Shown here: piece by piece, positions 1-9,640 of the stretch
Numbering within the stretch: position 1 is the stretch's first letter
How the letters are laid out: each line of letters begins with the position of its first letter
Source: Gautieria morchelliformis
Lineage: Eukaryota; Basidiomycota; Agaricomycetes; Gomphales; Gomphaceae
Direction: 5' to 3'
Length of the DNA: 64,000 nt
Assembly (NCBI GenBank): GCA_015179125.1
Contig: WHVA01000124.1
Coordinates: 1-64,000 of the forward strand
Program-made: the position numbers and the translations under genes
The notes under the pieces: model-generated
The model's input: the letters and a program-made list of their open reading frames with translations, nothing else
The model's database searches: none
What the model was told of the DNA's origin: nothing

Positions 1-916
1 CCGACTCCATCGTCTCGGACAGAGACTCAAAGTTCACGTCGATCTTCTGGCGTGAACTCCAGCGACTCATGGGGACTAAGCTCCTCATGTCAACTGCCTT
101 CCATCCACAAACAGATGGAGCAACCGAGCGGGCAAACTGCTTGATCGGCCAGATATTGCGCGCGGTTGTCAGAGACGATCAGAAGGATTGGGCAGTGAAA
201 TGCCCAATGGTTGAGGTCGCCCTCAACAGCAACATCAGTGCGACCACAGGATTCGCACCTTTCAAGCTGATCCACGGCTATATGCCGCGGATAGACCTCC
301 CCATAGCCGCGGACACCCCGTTCAAGGGGGTGGCCCGGTTCGCACATCAGGCAAAATGGAACCTGATGGCGGCACACGATGCAATCATAGAGGATCGAGT
401 GACGCAAACGTTTCACGCAAATAAGAAACGTATGGTGAGCGACAGGTACGCGGCCAACGACCGCGTCTACCTTTCAACACAAACCTAACTCTCCCTAAAG
501 GAAGAGCCAGAAAGCTAGTCCCGTGGTACATGGGACCGTACCACGTCGTCGAGGCTCACAACGACGCCTCGACGGTGACTCTCGATCTTCCCGACGAACT
601 GAAAAGCCGTCACATTTCACCGGTCTTCCATTCCAGCCTCGTGCGGCGATACGAGGCTAACAATGACGAATTGTTCCCTCATCGTGAGGCCAAGTCATTT
701 TATGACTTCGGAGCAAATGACGACGAGGAGTGGCTCGTCGACGAGATTATCGCACATCGATGGATAAACTCGACGGACCTGGAGTTCCAGGTCTGTTGGA
801 CCCTAGGCGACGTGACATGGGAACCCATGTCATCCTGCAAGGACCTTGAAGCCCTAGATAGCTATCTAGAGCTTCGGGGGGTGGGCAAGCCACGTGACCT
901 CCCCAGACGCTGCTAG
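1..916 (+). CDS. Integrase C-terminal part and chromodomain of the Ty3 element
   Basis: The region carries the end of the D,D-35-E integrase core (HPQTDGATERAN) and a C-terminal chromodomain-like segment around 735-870 (WLVDEIIAHRW, then VTWEPMSSC). Integrase joins cDNA ends to host DNA, and a chromodomain is known in chromoviruses to help target chromatin. The inverted copy at 21525-23249 matches it closely. It is a fossil remnant and is not read as one intact frame. Confidence 0.85.
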
Positions 917-1036
917 ACGCGTCTGTCACGTGCAGACCACGTGACGCACCGGCCACGGGGCGGTTAAATTTTCGCCTCGGATCTTTCCGAGGGCGCATCG
1001 CTTCTGGGAAGCAACCACCATCATCTACCCACGAAG

Positions 1037-3067
1037 ATGATGCCCCCCAAAGATGGGATGGACATTGACCCGTCAACGTCCACAACGCGAACATCGGCCC
1101 CGAGACAAGGGCCCGCAGACATTCTCCGTGCTCCAATAGACCAGGAGCACTGGATGATCGTGGGCTGGGAGCATGCCCTCGCCATCGTCCACCCGGACGA
1201 TTGCGCAACATGCGCGGACTACGCCGCGCACCTTAGGGCCGCGACCGGCACCCGCAAGGTCAAATTGCGGGATGAAGACATCGGCGACGCCGTCGATGCA
1301 GCCTGGGGATGGCTCCCACGGGGCATCGCACATGACGCGCGGGAGGAGCCCCTCCGGGACATCCATGACCTTAAAAAGGAGGTCAAGGAGCTGGAACGCG
1401 TGATCGAGGACCGCGACGACCTGCTCGCAACCGAGCACGCAAGGATCAAGGAACTGGAGCAACAGCTGAGCGCAGCCCAGCTCCAGGTTACCCTGGTCCA
1501 CGCTGCCTCAAAAAGGCCACGACATGACCCAGCCACGGACCCAGTGGCCGGGCCATCATCACCTCGCGCGACGGCGCCGTTGCCGGCGCGCGCAACATCG
1601 GGGCTAGCGTCCCGATTGTTGGCACCAACCCCGACAACAACAACAACGGAAGGGCAGAGCGCACCTTCCGACTCTGCGTACAGCATCCCAGATGGATGGG
1701 AGTCCGACTCATCCGTCTGGAAGACGTACGACCCCGAACGGGCACAGCGGCTGGCAGAGCAGCCAAAGAAAAAGCGCAAGAAATTGCGTGGCTCCCCCCA
1801 CACCGTCAATGGGCTAGCCATTGCGAAGGAAAGCGCGATTAGCGCTTACCTTGCGGCGTCACCGTCGCACACCATCAACGACCCCGCCCTTCAGCGGCAG
1901 GTAGCACAGATTGAGGCCCAGTACATCGGGCCTGGCGTGGCCCTGCCCCCACCGGCGGGGACAGTTCACCCTCCCTACCCGGGGGAGGGAGTGATCATAC
2001 CACTCGGAGACCCACCGATCTCCGAGACGGGCCTCCTACCACGGCCGGTAGGAAAGGCCCAACAGCGTCGTACTCAATGGTACGACGTCTGCCCACTCGA
2101 TGACCCACGCTTCGTCGAACTCATAGCGCGGGCAAAAGAAACGCCGCAGCTCGCGCGTACGCGCGAGATGATCGGCGTATTCAAACACATCGAGCGCGAA
2201 CAATGCGCTCGCAATCCCAAAAGGGATTGTCTCGTGATAGCGGGCGGTACCCCGCACGACATCGCAGCCATCCTGAAGGGTTGGATACACAACCCTGAAG
2301 GGATCCCATCCGCCATCCGTGACAACGCGGATGGCACCTTCAACCTAGACGACATGGACGTCTGGATGCGGTTGAAGGCCCTTGCGCCCCGGGTCAAAGG
2401 GGTCGCATCACCTCTCAGGGCGAGGCTACTCGACCTCTTTGGCTCGACAGACCAATGGTCGAGCCTCGTCGATGCTAGGGAAGTGCTGACGCCTCAGAGC
2501 ACCACCCTGCGGCTCTCAATCACGGGCCCATTCCCTGTGGAGGGCTGAGCCGGCCCCGACATCCCACTTGCGGAGATCGCGAGATGGGTGGCCCGCTACG
2601 CGGGAGTCACTCGCAAGCGAGTGGCGCGCATTGAACATTATGTTCAACGCAGCATCACCGCCGCGGCATTCAGTGCCGCCACCCGCGAGGGCCAACAAAA
2701 GGTCATCGAGACCAGCCACATGAGGGCCGCGGTGCCGCGACCCCTCACTCATGCCCAGCTCAACCGAGAGCTGGCGCGCTTCTGGCCCCCTCCTCAAACT
2801 GAGGACCCGGCCGTTGAGGCCATGCTCCGCGAGGACACGGGCCCCAGCACCCAAGCGGAGCCCGCCGCTAGTGGTGAGGCCGACCAGCCTCACCCAATCA
2901 CCACCGATGACGCGGAGGTGCCCCCGGAGGAGTCACGTGCTCCACCGGCCCCGTACGACGACGACATCATCGTATCGGCCACTCTAGAGGACTCCCGGCC
3001 CCGTACGACGACGACATCATCGTATCGGCCACTCTAGAGGACTCCCTCATGGACGACCTCTATGAGT
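1037..3067 (+). CDS. Extra coding region downstream of pol (unknown function)
   Basis: A long coding region lies between integrase and the 3' LTR, where an envelope gene would sit in a retrovirus. The largest open part, 1037-2548, would encode about 503 residues. It has an acidic-basic N-terminal half with a likely coiled coil (heptad-like LKKEVKELERVIEDRDDLL), a Ser/Pro/Thr-rich linker and a basic cluster, KKKRKKLRG, that looks like a nuclear localisation signal. No signal peptide or membrane segment is visible, so an envelope role is not supported. The same region occurs in the copy at 18528-21562, so it is a family trait and not a chance reading frame. I do not recognise the protein family. 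Confidence 0.7.
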
Positions 3068-3105
3068 AGTAGTTAACCCCTATAGTTATCTATAGAGGGG
3101 GAGGG

Positions 3106-3318
3106 TGTAAATAACCCATGTATCTACATGTACATTAGATATTACATAATCCCAGTGGGCCCCTTAGGGACCCACTGTATAGTTTATGCGTGGGAACTGG
3201 CTAGCGGTCCCCATCACATCTTACCCTTACACTGTCACTACGTAGCATCAGAATACCACACATTGGTCAAGTTCTGTCGTGCTCTTGTGACTTAAGGCTT
3301 AAGATAGACATCTTTACA
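3106..3318 (+). repeat. 3' LTR of the truncated Ty3 element
   Basis: The repeat runs from TGTAAATAACC to TCTTTACA and has short terminal inverted repeats. It matches the 215-base LTRs at 18277-18491 and 28683-28897. The flanking bases acatg should be one copy of the target duplication; the partner lies outside the window. Confidence 0.9.
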
Positions 3319-3338
3319 ACATGCTCACACATACATAG

Positions 3339-6197
3339 GTAACATCCGTAGCTTGATTTTCAACCCTGACATGATATCTACTATCCAAATGTTACTAGCT
3401 GATGAAGATGTGGATACCCAATGTGAGGTCTTGGATGCCCTAGCAGTTTCCATGGATCACAGTGAGATATCCTCATGGATTCTGTCATATACTTATGGTT
3501 ATCCAGCTGATCTATATGACCAAATGGTCACTCCTGATATAATTCTGACTATTCATACCAAGCTGAGAGATGATAATACAAGAGTTCAGACCCAGGCTTT
3601 GAAAACCTTAGCAGCCTTTATGGCTCACAGTGAGTATCCCCTTGTGTATTACAACACATGCTTACAGGTATATAGATGACCTCCATAGCCTGATTTTTAA
3701 CCCTGATATGACATCTACCATCCAAGAGCTACTGACCAATGAAGATAAGCATATCCAATGCAAGGCTTTGGTCATCCTGACACCTTCTATGGCTCACAGT
3801 GAGACCTCTGCATAAACTATATCACATACTTACTTAGTGATGCCTAGGTGATCTTTATGTTCTAATGTTCACGCCTGGCATAATTTCTCCCATTCACAAC
3901 AAGCTGAGAGATAGCTTGGACATAGTTTGGATGCAGGCTTTGACAACCTTAGCAGCTTCTATGGCCCACAGCAAGTATCCTCTTGTGAATTTTAACACAT
4001 GCTTACCGGTGTATAGATGACCTCCATAGCTTGTTTTTCAACCCTGACACAATATCTACCATCGAAAGGTTGCTGACTGATGAAGATAAGACTATCCAAG
4101 ACAGGGATTTGGACACCCTAGCAGCTTCTATAAATTACAGTAAGACCTCTGCATAAATTATATAATATACTTACATATATACAAGTGATCTTTGTAATCT
4201 AATGTTCACACCTGGCATAATTTCTGCCATTCACAACAAGCTGAGAGATGAATTTTGGAAAGTTCGGAGGACTGCTTTGAAGATCCTAGCAACTTCTATG
4301 GCTCACAGTGAGTATCCCCTTGTGAATTATAATACATGCTTACAGGTACACAGATGACCTCCATGACCTTATTTTCAACCCTGACATGATATCTGCCATT
4401 CATGGGAGACTGGTTGATGAAGTTGATGATGTCCAATGCGAAGCCTTGGATATCCTAGCGGTTTCTATGGCTCACAGTGAGATCTCCTAATAGATTTGAT
4501 CATATACTTATAGATATCTAGATGATCTATATGACCGAATAGTCACTCCTGATATAATTCTGACTATTAATGGCAAGCTGAGACATGGTAATGGAAGTGT
4601 TCGGACCCTGGCTTTGAAAATCATAATAGCTTCATTGGAGCACAGTGAGTATCCCTTGTGAATTATAACATGTGCTTATAAGTACACAGATGACATCCAT
4701 AGCCTTATTTTCAAACCTGATATAACATCTACTATTCAACAGCTACTGGCTGATGAGGATCAGGATGTCCGATGCCAAGCCCTGGTTACCCTCATAGCTT
4801 CTATGCACAGTGAGACCTTCTCAACAATTATCACATCTACTTACAGATATACAGATGAGCTATATGATCTAATGTCCACCCCTGGTGTAATTTCTGCAAT
4901 TCACAGTAAGCTGAGAGATGAACAATGGAGAGTTCGGGTTCAGGCTTTGAAAACCCTAGTAGCTTCTATGGATCACAGTGAGTATCCCTTTGTGAATTAT
5001 AACACATGCTTACAGACACACAGATGATCTTTATAAGCCAATTTTCACTCCTGGCATAGTTTCTGCCATTCACAGCAAGCTAAGAGATAAACATTGGAAA
5101 GTTCGGATCCAGGCTTTGATTACCCTGGTAGCTTCTTTAGGTCACAGTGAGTAACCCCTTGTAAATATAACAGGTGCTTATAGATATAGATGACCTCCAG
5201 ACTCTGATTTTTAACACTGATATGATATCTACTATCCAAGAATTACTGGCTGATAAAGATGAGAATGTCCAACACCAGGCCTTGGACACCCTAGTAGCTT
5301 CTATGGATCACAGTGAGACATCTGCCTAAATTACATCACATACTTATAGATATTCAGGTGATCTTTGCAATCAAATTTTCACTCCTGGTATAATTTCTGC
5401 CATGCATAGCAAGCTAGGAAGTAAAGATTGGGGAGTTCGGATCAAGGCTTTGAAAATCCTAGTAGCTTCTTTAGATCACAGTGAGTTTCCCATGGTGAAT
5501 TATAACATATACTTACAGGTATATAGATGACCTTTATAATCAAAATTTCAACCCTGATATTATACCTACTATCCAATGGTTACTGGTTGATGAGGATCCA
5601 GATGCACGTTGCCAGGCCTTGGTCACTCTAGTTGCTTTTTTGAATCACAGTGAGACCTCTTCATAAATTATAACATATATTTACAGATAAACAGGTATTT
5701 TGAATGGGCTAATTTTCACTCATGAAACAATTTATATCATTCACAGTAACCTGAGAGATAAATACTGGAGAGTTCGGATCCAGGCATTGAAAACCCGAGT
5801 AGCTTCTTTGAATCACAGTGAGTATCCTCTGGTGAATTATAATACATGCTTACAGGTATACAGATGACCTCCATAATCTGATTTTCAACCATGATATGGT
5901 ATCTGCCATTCAAGGGATTTTGGCTGATGACCATGAGGATGTCCGCTGCCAGGCATTGCAAACCTTGGAAGCTATTATGGCTCACAGTGAGGTTCCTTCT
6001 CCCAAATTGTCACATAGGCTCACATGTTCAAAGATGACCTTAGTGGTCATATTATTAATGATACCCTGATTTCGGACATTTGGGCTCTGCAAAATGACCT
6101 TGATGACAATGTCTGGTTGCAGGCTGTGACAACATTTAATAGTGCTTCTAGCTACCTTGGTCTGTCCTCCCATTCCTCCTCTTCCACACATGACTGA
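3339..6197 (+). CDS. HEAT-repeat protein gene, one repeat per exon, 3' part of gene
   Basis: Seventeen exons are visible: 3339-3461, 3507-3629, 3676-3798, 3848-3970, 4017-4139, 4185-4307, 4354-4476, 4522-4644, 4690-4809, 4855-4977, 5024-5146, 5190-5312, 5358-5480, 5527-5649, 5695-5817, 5864-5986 and 6034-6197. All but the last are 123 bases (one is 120), open, and bounded by phase-1 introns of 36-51 bases, so each exon adds one repeat of about 41 residues. Two exon types mostly alternate. One is acidic (for example NPDMISTIQ..LLADEDEDVQ..ALDTLAASM). The other is basic (TPGIISAIHSKLRDE..RVR.QALKTL). The pattern LL..DED..VR..AL..LA fits HEAT repeats, which form alpha-solenoids used as protein-binding scaffolds. 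The last exon ends in TGA after a Ser-rich tail. The fourth donor is GC. The acceptor of exon 6 looks damaged. The 5' exons are cut off by the Ty3 insertion. Partner and role are unknown. Confidence 0.75.
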
Positions 6198-6454
6198 GAG
6201 CTTCTTTTGACATACTTGTTGTGACTGGGGTAACATGTAAGTATTTGTTTTAGTGCTGATTGTTTAGTATTCCTAAAGCACATTATCAATCCAGAGCTAG
6301 CCATCCACCAGGGCAGGATAGTTTGATTGAAGGTACTACATCATAAAGCTGTTGCTTGTGCCATTTTGTCACCATTTAAAAATTGTACTAGTTGAACAAA
6401 GCCATTCACTGTGGTTTTGATTGACATCCTACTGTTATATCTCCCTTATGCCGT
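6198..6454. other. Downstream region of the HEAT gene, no gene seen
   Basis: This A/T-rich stretch follows the stop codon and probably holds the 3' untranslated region. I see no coding signal or repeat of known type in it. Confidence 0.4.
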
Positions 6455-6688
6455 TGTAAGGGCAACCTCACCGGACCTGCAGAACTCACACAAGGTCTAT
6501 GGTGGAGGGGATCCAAAGAGAAACAGGTGAGGATCCCCTTACCTGAGTGGTGACTGTATAGCTACTGAGCAAACCAAGCTACTGGACTATAGAACTGAGG
6601 AGGAGGGAAGAGGAGAAATAAGGAAGACAGAGCTGGTGAAAGAAGAGGGAGATAGAAGAATAAGAAAATAGTGGGTGGTCCCCTGACA
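6455..6688 (+). repeat. Short solo LTR of the TGTAAGGG family
   Basis: The repeat begins TGTAAGGGCAACC and ends TCCCCTGACA, the same termini as the longer copies at 14708, 38819 and 48079. It is flanked by gccgt and gccat, a near-perfect 5-base target duplication. At 234 bases it is about half the length of its relatives, and its interior is different and purine-rich. Confidence 0.6.
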
Positions 6689-7034
6689 GCCATGCTAATT
6701 CACTGGAGGCATAGAAAATTTTATGATTGGAAAAACTATTTGAGTCACTAAAGATTTTGCAGAATTTCTTTTTTTTTTTTAAAAAAACTTTCTCAATTCC
6801 ACAAAAGTATGATAAAATTGTAAGAACTGAAGTATAAAATGCCTAAGGAACACATAGGAAAAGTCGCACTTTCTTAAGACTCTGTTCAGCCATGGAATTT
6901 CAAACAAGTGCTGCCTGGAATTTTTGCAAATCGGCTTACAAAGGTTCCAGCTCCATGCTGACAGCAGAGTTGACAGACCTTGCCTACCACACACCATGAT
7001 ACACACTCAAAGCTCCCACTCCTGATATTCTAGG

Positions 7035-7478
7035 GGATGGCAGTAACTTCAAGGACACAATATGGACTGCAGCTGCCAGCGAAATGGTCAAATATTATGA
7101 AAGAGGCACAGTGAAGATGGTGAAGGTATGCAAATGGACTCATGTGAGTAGATCCCATCATGTCCTGAGTCTCATCTTCTCATCATCACATTGTTTCGGT
7201 AGCTCAAGCAAGACTACCAAATGGCAAACCAGCTAAGGAGTCTTTCCTGTTATAGTTTTGATGATCAATCTGGCATCAATGTGGCTGTGGATGATGTGGC
7301 ACTCCACGCTGACACATATTTTGACTGATAACATGTATCCAGGCACATCCTAATGCCACCATTTCTGCCAAAGGGTTCCTGCTCTATGAGGCAATGAGCC
7401 CCCTGATGCTGAGTCTGGCACCAGGGAAGCATGCATACCATGCCAGCAATGCTTCATGCAGGGTTGGGAATGGTGCGA
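7035..7478 (+). pseudogene. Myb/SANT-like DNA-binding domain gene remnant
   Basis: The first exon-like piece reads GDGSNFKDTIWTAAASEM and continues to VKVCKWTHV. An intron starting GTGAGT near 7145 ends at an AG near 7202. The next piece reads LKQDYQMANQLRSLS, then FDDQSGINVAVDD. This is the layout of the fungal Myb/SANT-like domain: a conserved GGNF..W..A segment, a CK.KW..LK segment, then SG..WD...G.N. A TGA interrupts the frame after the domain, although a later segment (AHPNATISAKGFLLYEAM, from about 7342) still resembles the continuation of the family. In this family the domain is often found near transposons. It is either a decayed host gene or a transposon accessory gene. Confidence 0.5.
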
Positions 7479-7593
7479 TGAATTAGGGTCCAATTCCTCA
7501 ACCAGGTAGTTCGGGCAGCACCCATGGCAGCAAGATTCTGATGGATGTGGACCATAGGGGTGAGATGCCACTGCCTCCTATCCCTGACTCCAT

Positions 7594-8032
7594 TCAGGAT
7601 GAACCTGGTACGTGCTCACTCATGGGCCATGCAAGTGGTGTAAACTTATCAGCTGGTACCTCTGGGTTGGGTCCATTGGCATCGAAAACCTGTGAGGCGA
7701 ATCTGCCATAGGCCTCGATCGCCTTATCTACGGACAAGCAGAGACGCCCAAGCATGGGGGCTATGAGCCTGGATGAACGTATTAGAGTGCAATGATTATC
7801 TGGAAGACAACTTACCCTCCTGTACTCGTACTCGCCCTTCTTGGCGCTGAATTCTTTGCATAATATCTTTTAGGACGATGAGTTCGGACAAACCACGAAT
7901 GCCGCCACCGTCTGTTCGGGGAGTCAGAAGGTGTCACATAACAAGCATAAAGACTTTACCGAGTGAAAGCAACCTGAGCCCGGTACCCTGGTGATAATCG
8001 GTTTGCGGTGTTAAGGTAGATTCAATGGCCAT
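7594..8032 (-). pseudogene. Patatin-like phospholipase pseudogene
   Basis: Reading from an ATG at 8032, the first exon ends in GTGLRLLSL. An intron (7959-7912) is followed by an exon, 7911-7816, starting DGGGIRGLSELIVLKDIM. A third piece from 7768 contains LIAPMLGRL and SVDKAIEAYGRFASQVF. This is the N-terminal half of patatin-like lipases: the glycine-rich oxyanion motif DGGGIRG is intact. The nucleophile elbow GTSTGG, expected just before LIALMLGRL, is absent and the frame is not kept across the last junction. A stop follows near 7594, far short of the usual length. The enzyme family cleaves acyl chains from lipids, but this copy cannot be catalytic. A Ser/Thr-rich open frame at 8137-8260 on the same strand may belong to an upstream exon. 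Confidence 0.6.
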
Positions 8033-8399
8033 TTTTCCTTGCTGCAAGACCAGAGGTGGACGGCGAGACAATCTGGATCCTATGGAGAGTCGTCAGACAT
8101 GTCCTTGATCTTTTAGAATGCAAGAATAAACCTTGCTTACCGTTGAAGGTTCCAGAGACGAGGTTACGATCGACGGCGCTTCGTCTTGCCTAGATGAAGT
8201 GGAGGCTTTGGGAATCTGCTGGTTATGGTCCATGGACAACTTAGAGGTCATCGTGATACAGGGGAAAGAAGCAGTGCGGGGCAACTGCTGTGAGAACGTG
8301 GGAATGAGAAGGCTCGACATCGCCCTGCGAGCGCTCCTCCGATTCCTTAATCCATGGTTCTCGTAGGCCTTTGTATGAAGTATTGTGCACATGAGATAC

Positions 8400-8956
8400 A
8401 TGTCGGGCTAGAGAAGACATGTGAGCAAAAGAAAATAATGAAGAAAAGGAATAACAACCGTCCACCTCGCCTCGCGTATGGATGTGCGTATTGACCCAAA
8501 CCCCAAAACGCAGAACGGAGGCCTGTCGAGATCAGGTCTGAGGTGCATGCCTATAGATTGGAAGCGCCGTCGAGAGGGACGCCGAGCGGATAGCAAAAGT
8601 CGAGGATGACGGGTCGAGTGACAGGGCATGGGCGAAGCTGCTGGTGGGCTGCTGCTGGGAGTGGGAGCGGGAGCGGTGCAGGGGTTGTGAGTGATGTGAG
8701 GACGGGTGCGGGGCTCGAGGGGCGGCGAGGTGAAGGTGTCGCAGCGAGTCGGAAGCGACAACAGCTGCAGCCGGTAATTAGCATCTTACTTTATAACGTT
8801 AATTCCGATGTCAATTTAAATAATTACTGGTCTCGCCTTGACTCGTTCATCTTCTCCTCCCCCTCCCCCTTCTCCTCATTTGTCACCTCCTTTGTCGTTT
8901 TTTTTATCATCATCTTCTTCTCTCCTCTCCTCATCTGTACGACGAGGTACTGACGC
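8400..8956. other. Unassigned G/C-rich to pyrimidine-rich region
   Basis: The stretch has Gly/Ser-type low-complexity frames on both strands and a long C/T tract around 8850-8940. I find no recognisable gene. The pyrimidine tract resembles the core-promoter tracts of fungi and could belong to whatever lies at 8957-9640. Confidence 0.3.
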
Positions 8957-9640
8957 GTGGTTTTCGGCAGTGGCAGACGTCCGTCCCTCTTGGAAACGCC
9001 ACACGCCCCCGCCCGGAGTCCTTCGCAGTGTCGCACAAGCTGGCATCCACGCCAACGGACCGACTCGCTCCACTCGGCATGGCTGTACTCGCCCCGTTCG
9101 CCCACGACTCCCAGCCTCAATGCGCCCCATGCGCCGGCGTCGGTGGCCGCGTCTCCGGCGAACGGGAGCTGGAGTACAAGACGCGGTATCAGAGTGCCCT
9201 CCTACTCTCACTCTCACTCACCCAAAGGCATAGCCGCGTCACCCCCGCCTCCCCTGTGCGCCCCCTCCGCGTGCCGTTCTCGCTGTATTCCTCGTCGCCT
9301 TCTGACTTTCATGCGGGCTCCCTCAACGCCCGAGTCGCCGTCTGCGTCTGCGCCTGTGGCGCTGGAAGCAGAGTCGGGCTCGGGCTCGGGATCTGCGCCC
9401 CGCTCATCCGCGTCTGCGCTGGAGTCGAACTCTGCCGCGGCGCCGGAAGCGTATGCGTCTGCTGTGTCGGCGTCGGCGTCGGCGCTGGGGTCAGGATCGG
9501 GTGCATCGGCACTGGGTGCGGGCTCGACACACCACCGCACCGCCTCGACAGCGAGTGTCGGCGGGGATGGCCCTCCTAAGCGCAGCACGAATGGTGACGG
9601 GCGCACGCCGCAGCTGCATGCACATATGCGCGACAATTAG
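8957..9640 (+). CDS. Hypothetical Ser/Ala-rich open reading frame
   Basis: A 227-codon frame with high G+C third positions. Its C-terminal half is a low-complexity Ser/Ala/Gly run (ESGSGSGSAPRSSASALES and similar). No domain, signal peptide or membrane segment is visible. Overlapping long frames on both strands show that G/C-rich composition alone could produce it. It may be an exon of an unrecognised gene or simply biased sequence. Confidence 0.2.
   Translation: MVFGSGRRPSLLETPHAPARSPSQCRTSWHPRQRTDSLHSAWLYSPRSPTTPSLNAPHAPASVAASPANGSWSTRRGIRVPSYSHSHSPKGIAASPPPPLCAPSACRSRCIPRRLLTFMRAPSTPESPSASAPVALEAESGSGSGSAPRSSASALESNSAAAPEAYASAVSASASALGSGSGASALGAGSTHHRTASTASVGGDGPPKRSTNGDGRTPQLHAHMRDN

Larger units (their letters stand above)
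1..3318 (+). mobile_element. Ty3/gypsy chromovirus-like element, 3' portion
   Basis: This is the downstream part of an LTR retrotransposon cut by the window start. In order it shows the end of the integrase core, a chromodomain-like tail, an additional coding region after pol, a purine-rich tract (about 3092-3105) and the 3' LTR. The same family is present, full length and inverted, at 18277-28897, and the two copies align over the integrase tail, the extra coding region and the LTR. The copy is broken, with a few breaks visible in the part seen. Its 3' LTR ends inside a mini-intron of the HEAT-repeat gene that follows. Confidence 0.9.

Noticed and set aside
3339-6197. The regular repeats as a CRISPR array or a satellite.
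   Set aside because: Units carry open exons with splice sites and coding-type variation, and spacers are introns, not unique sequences.
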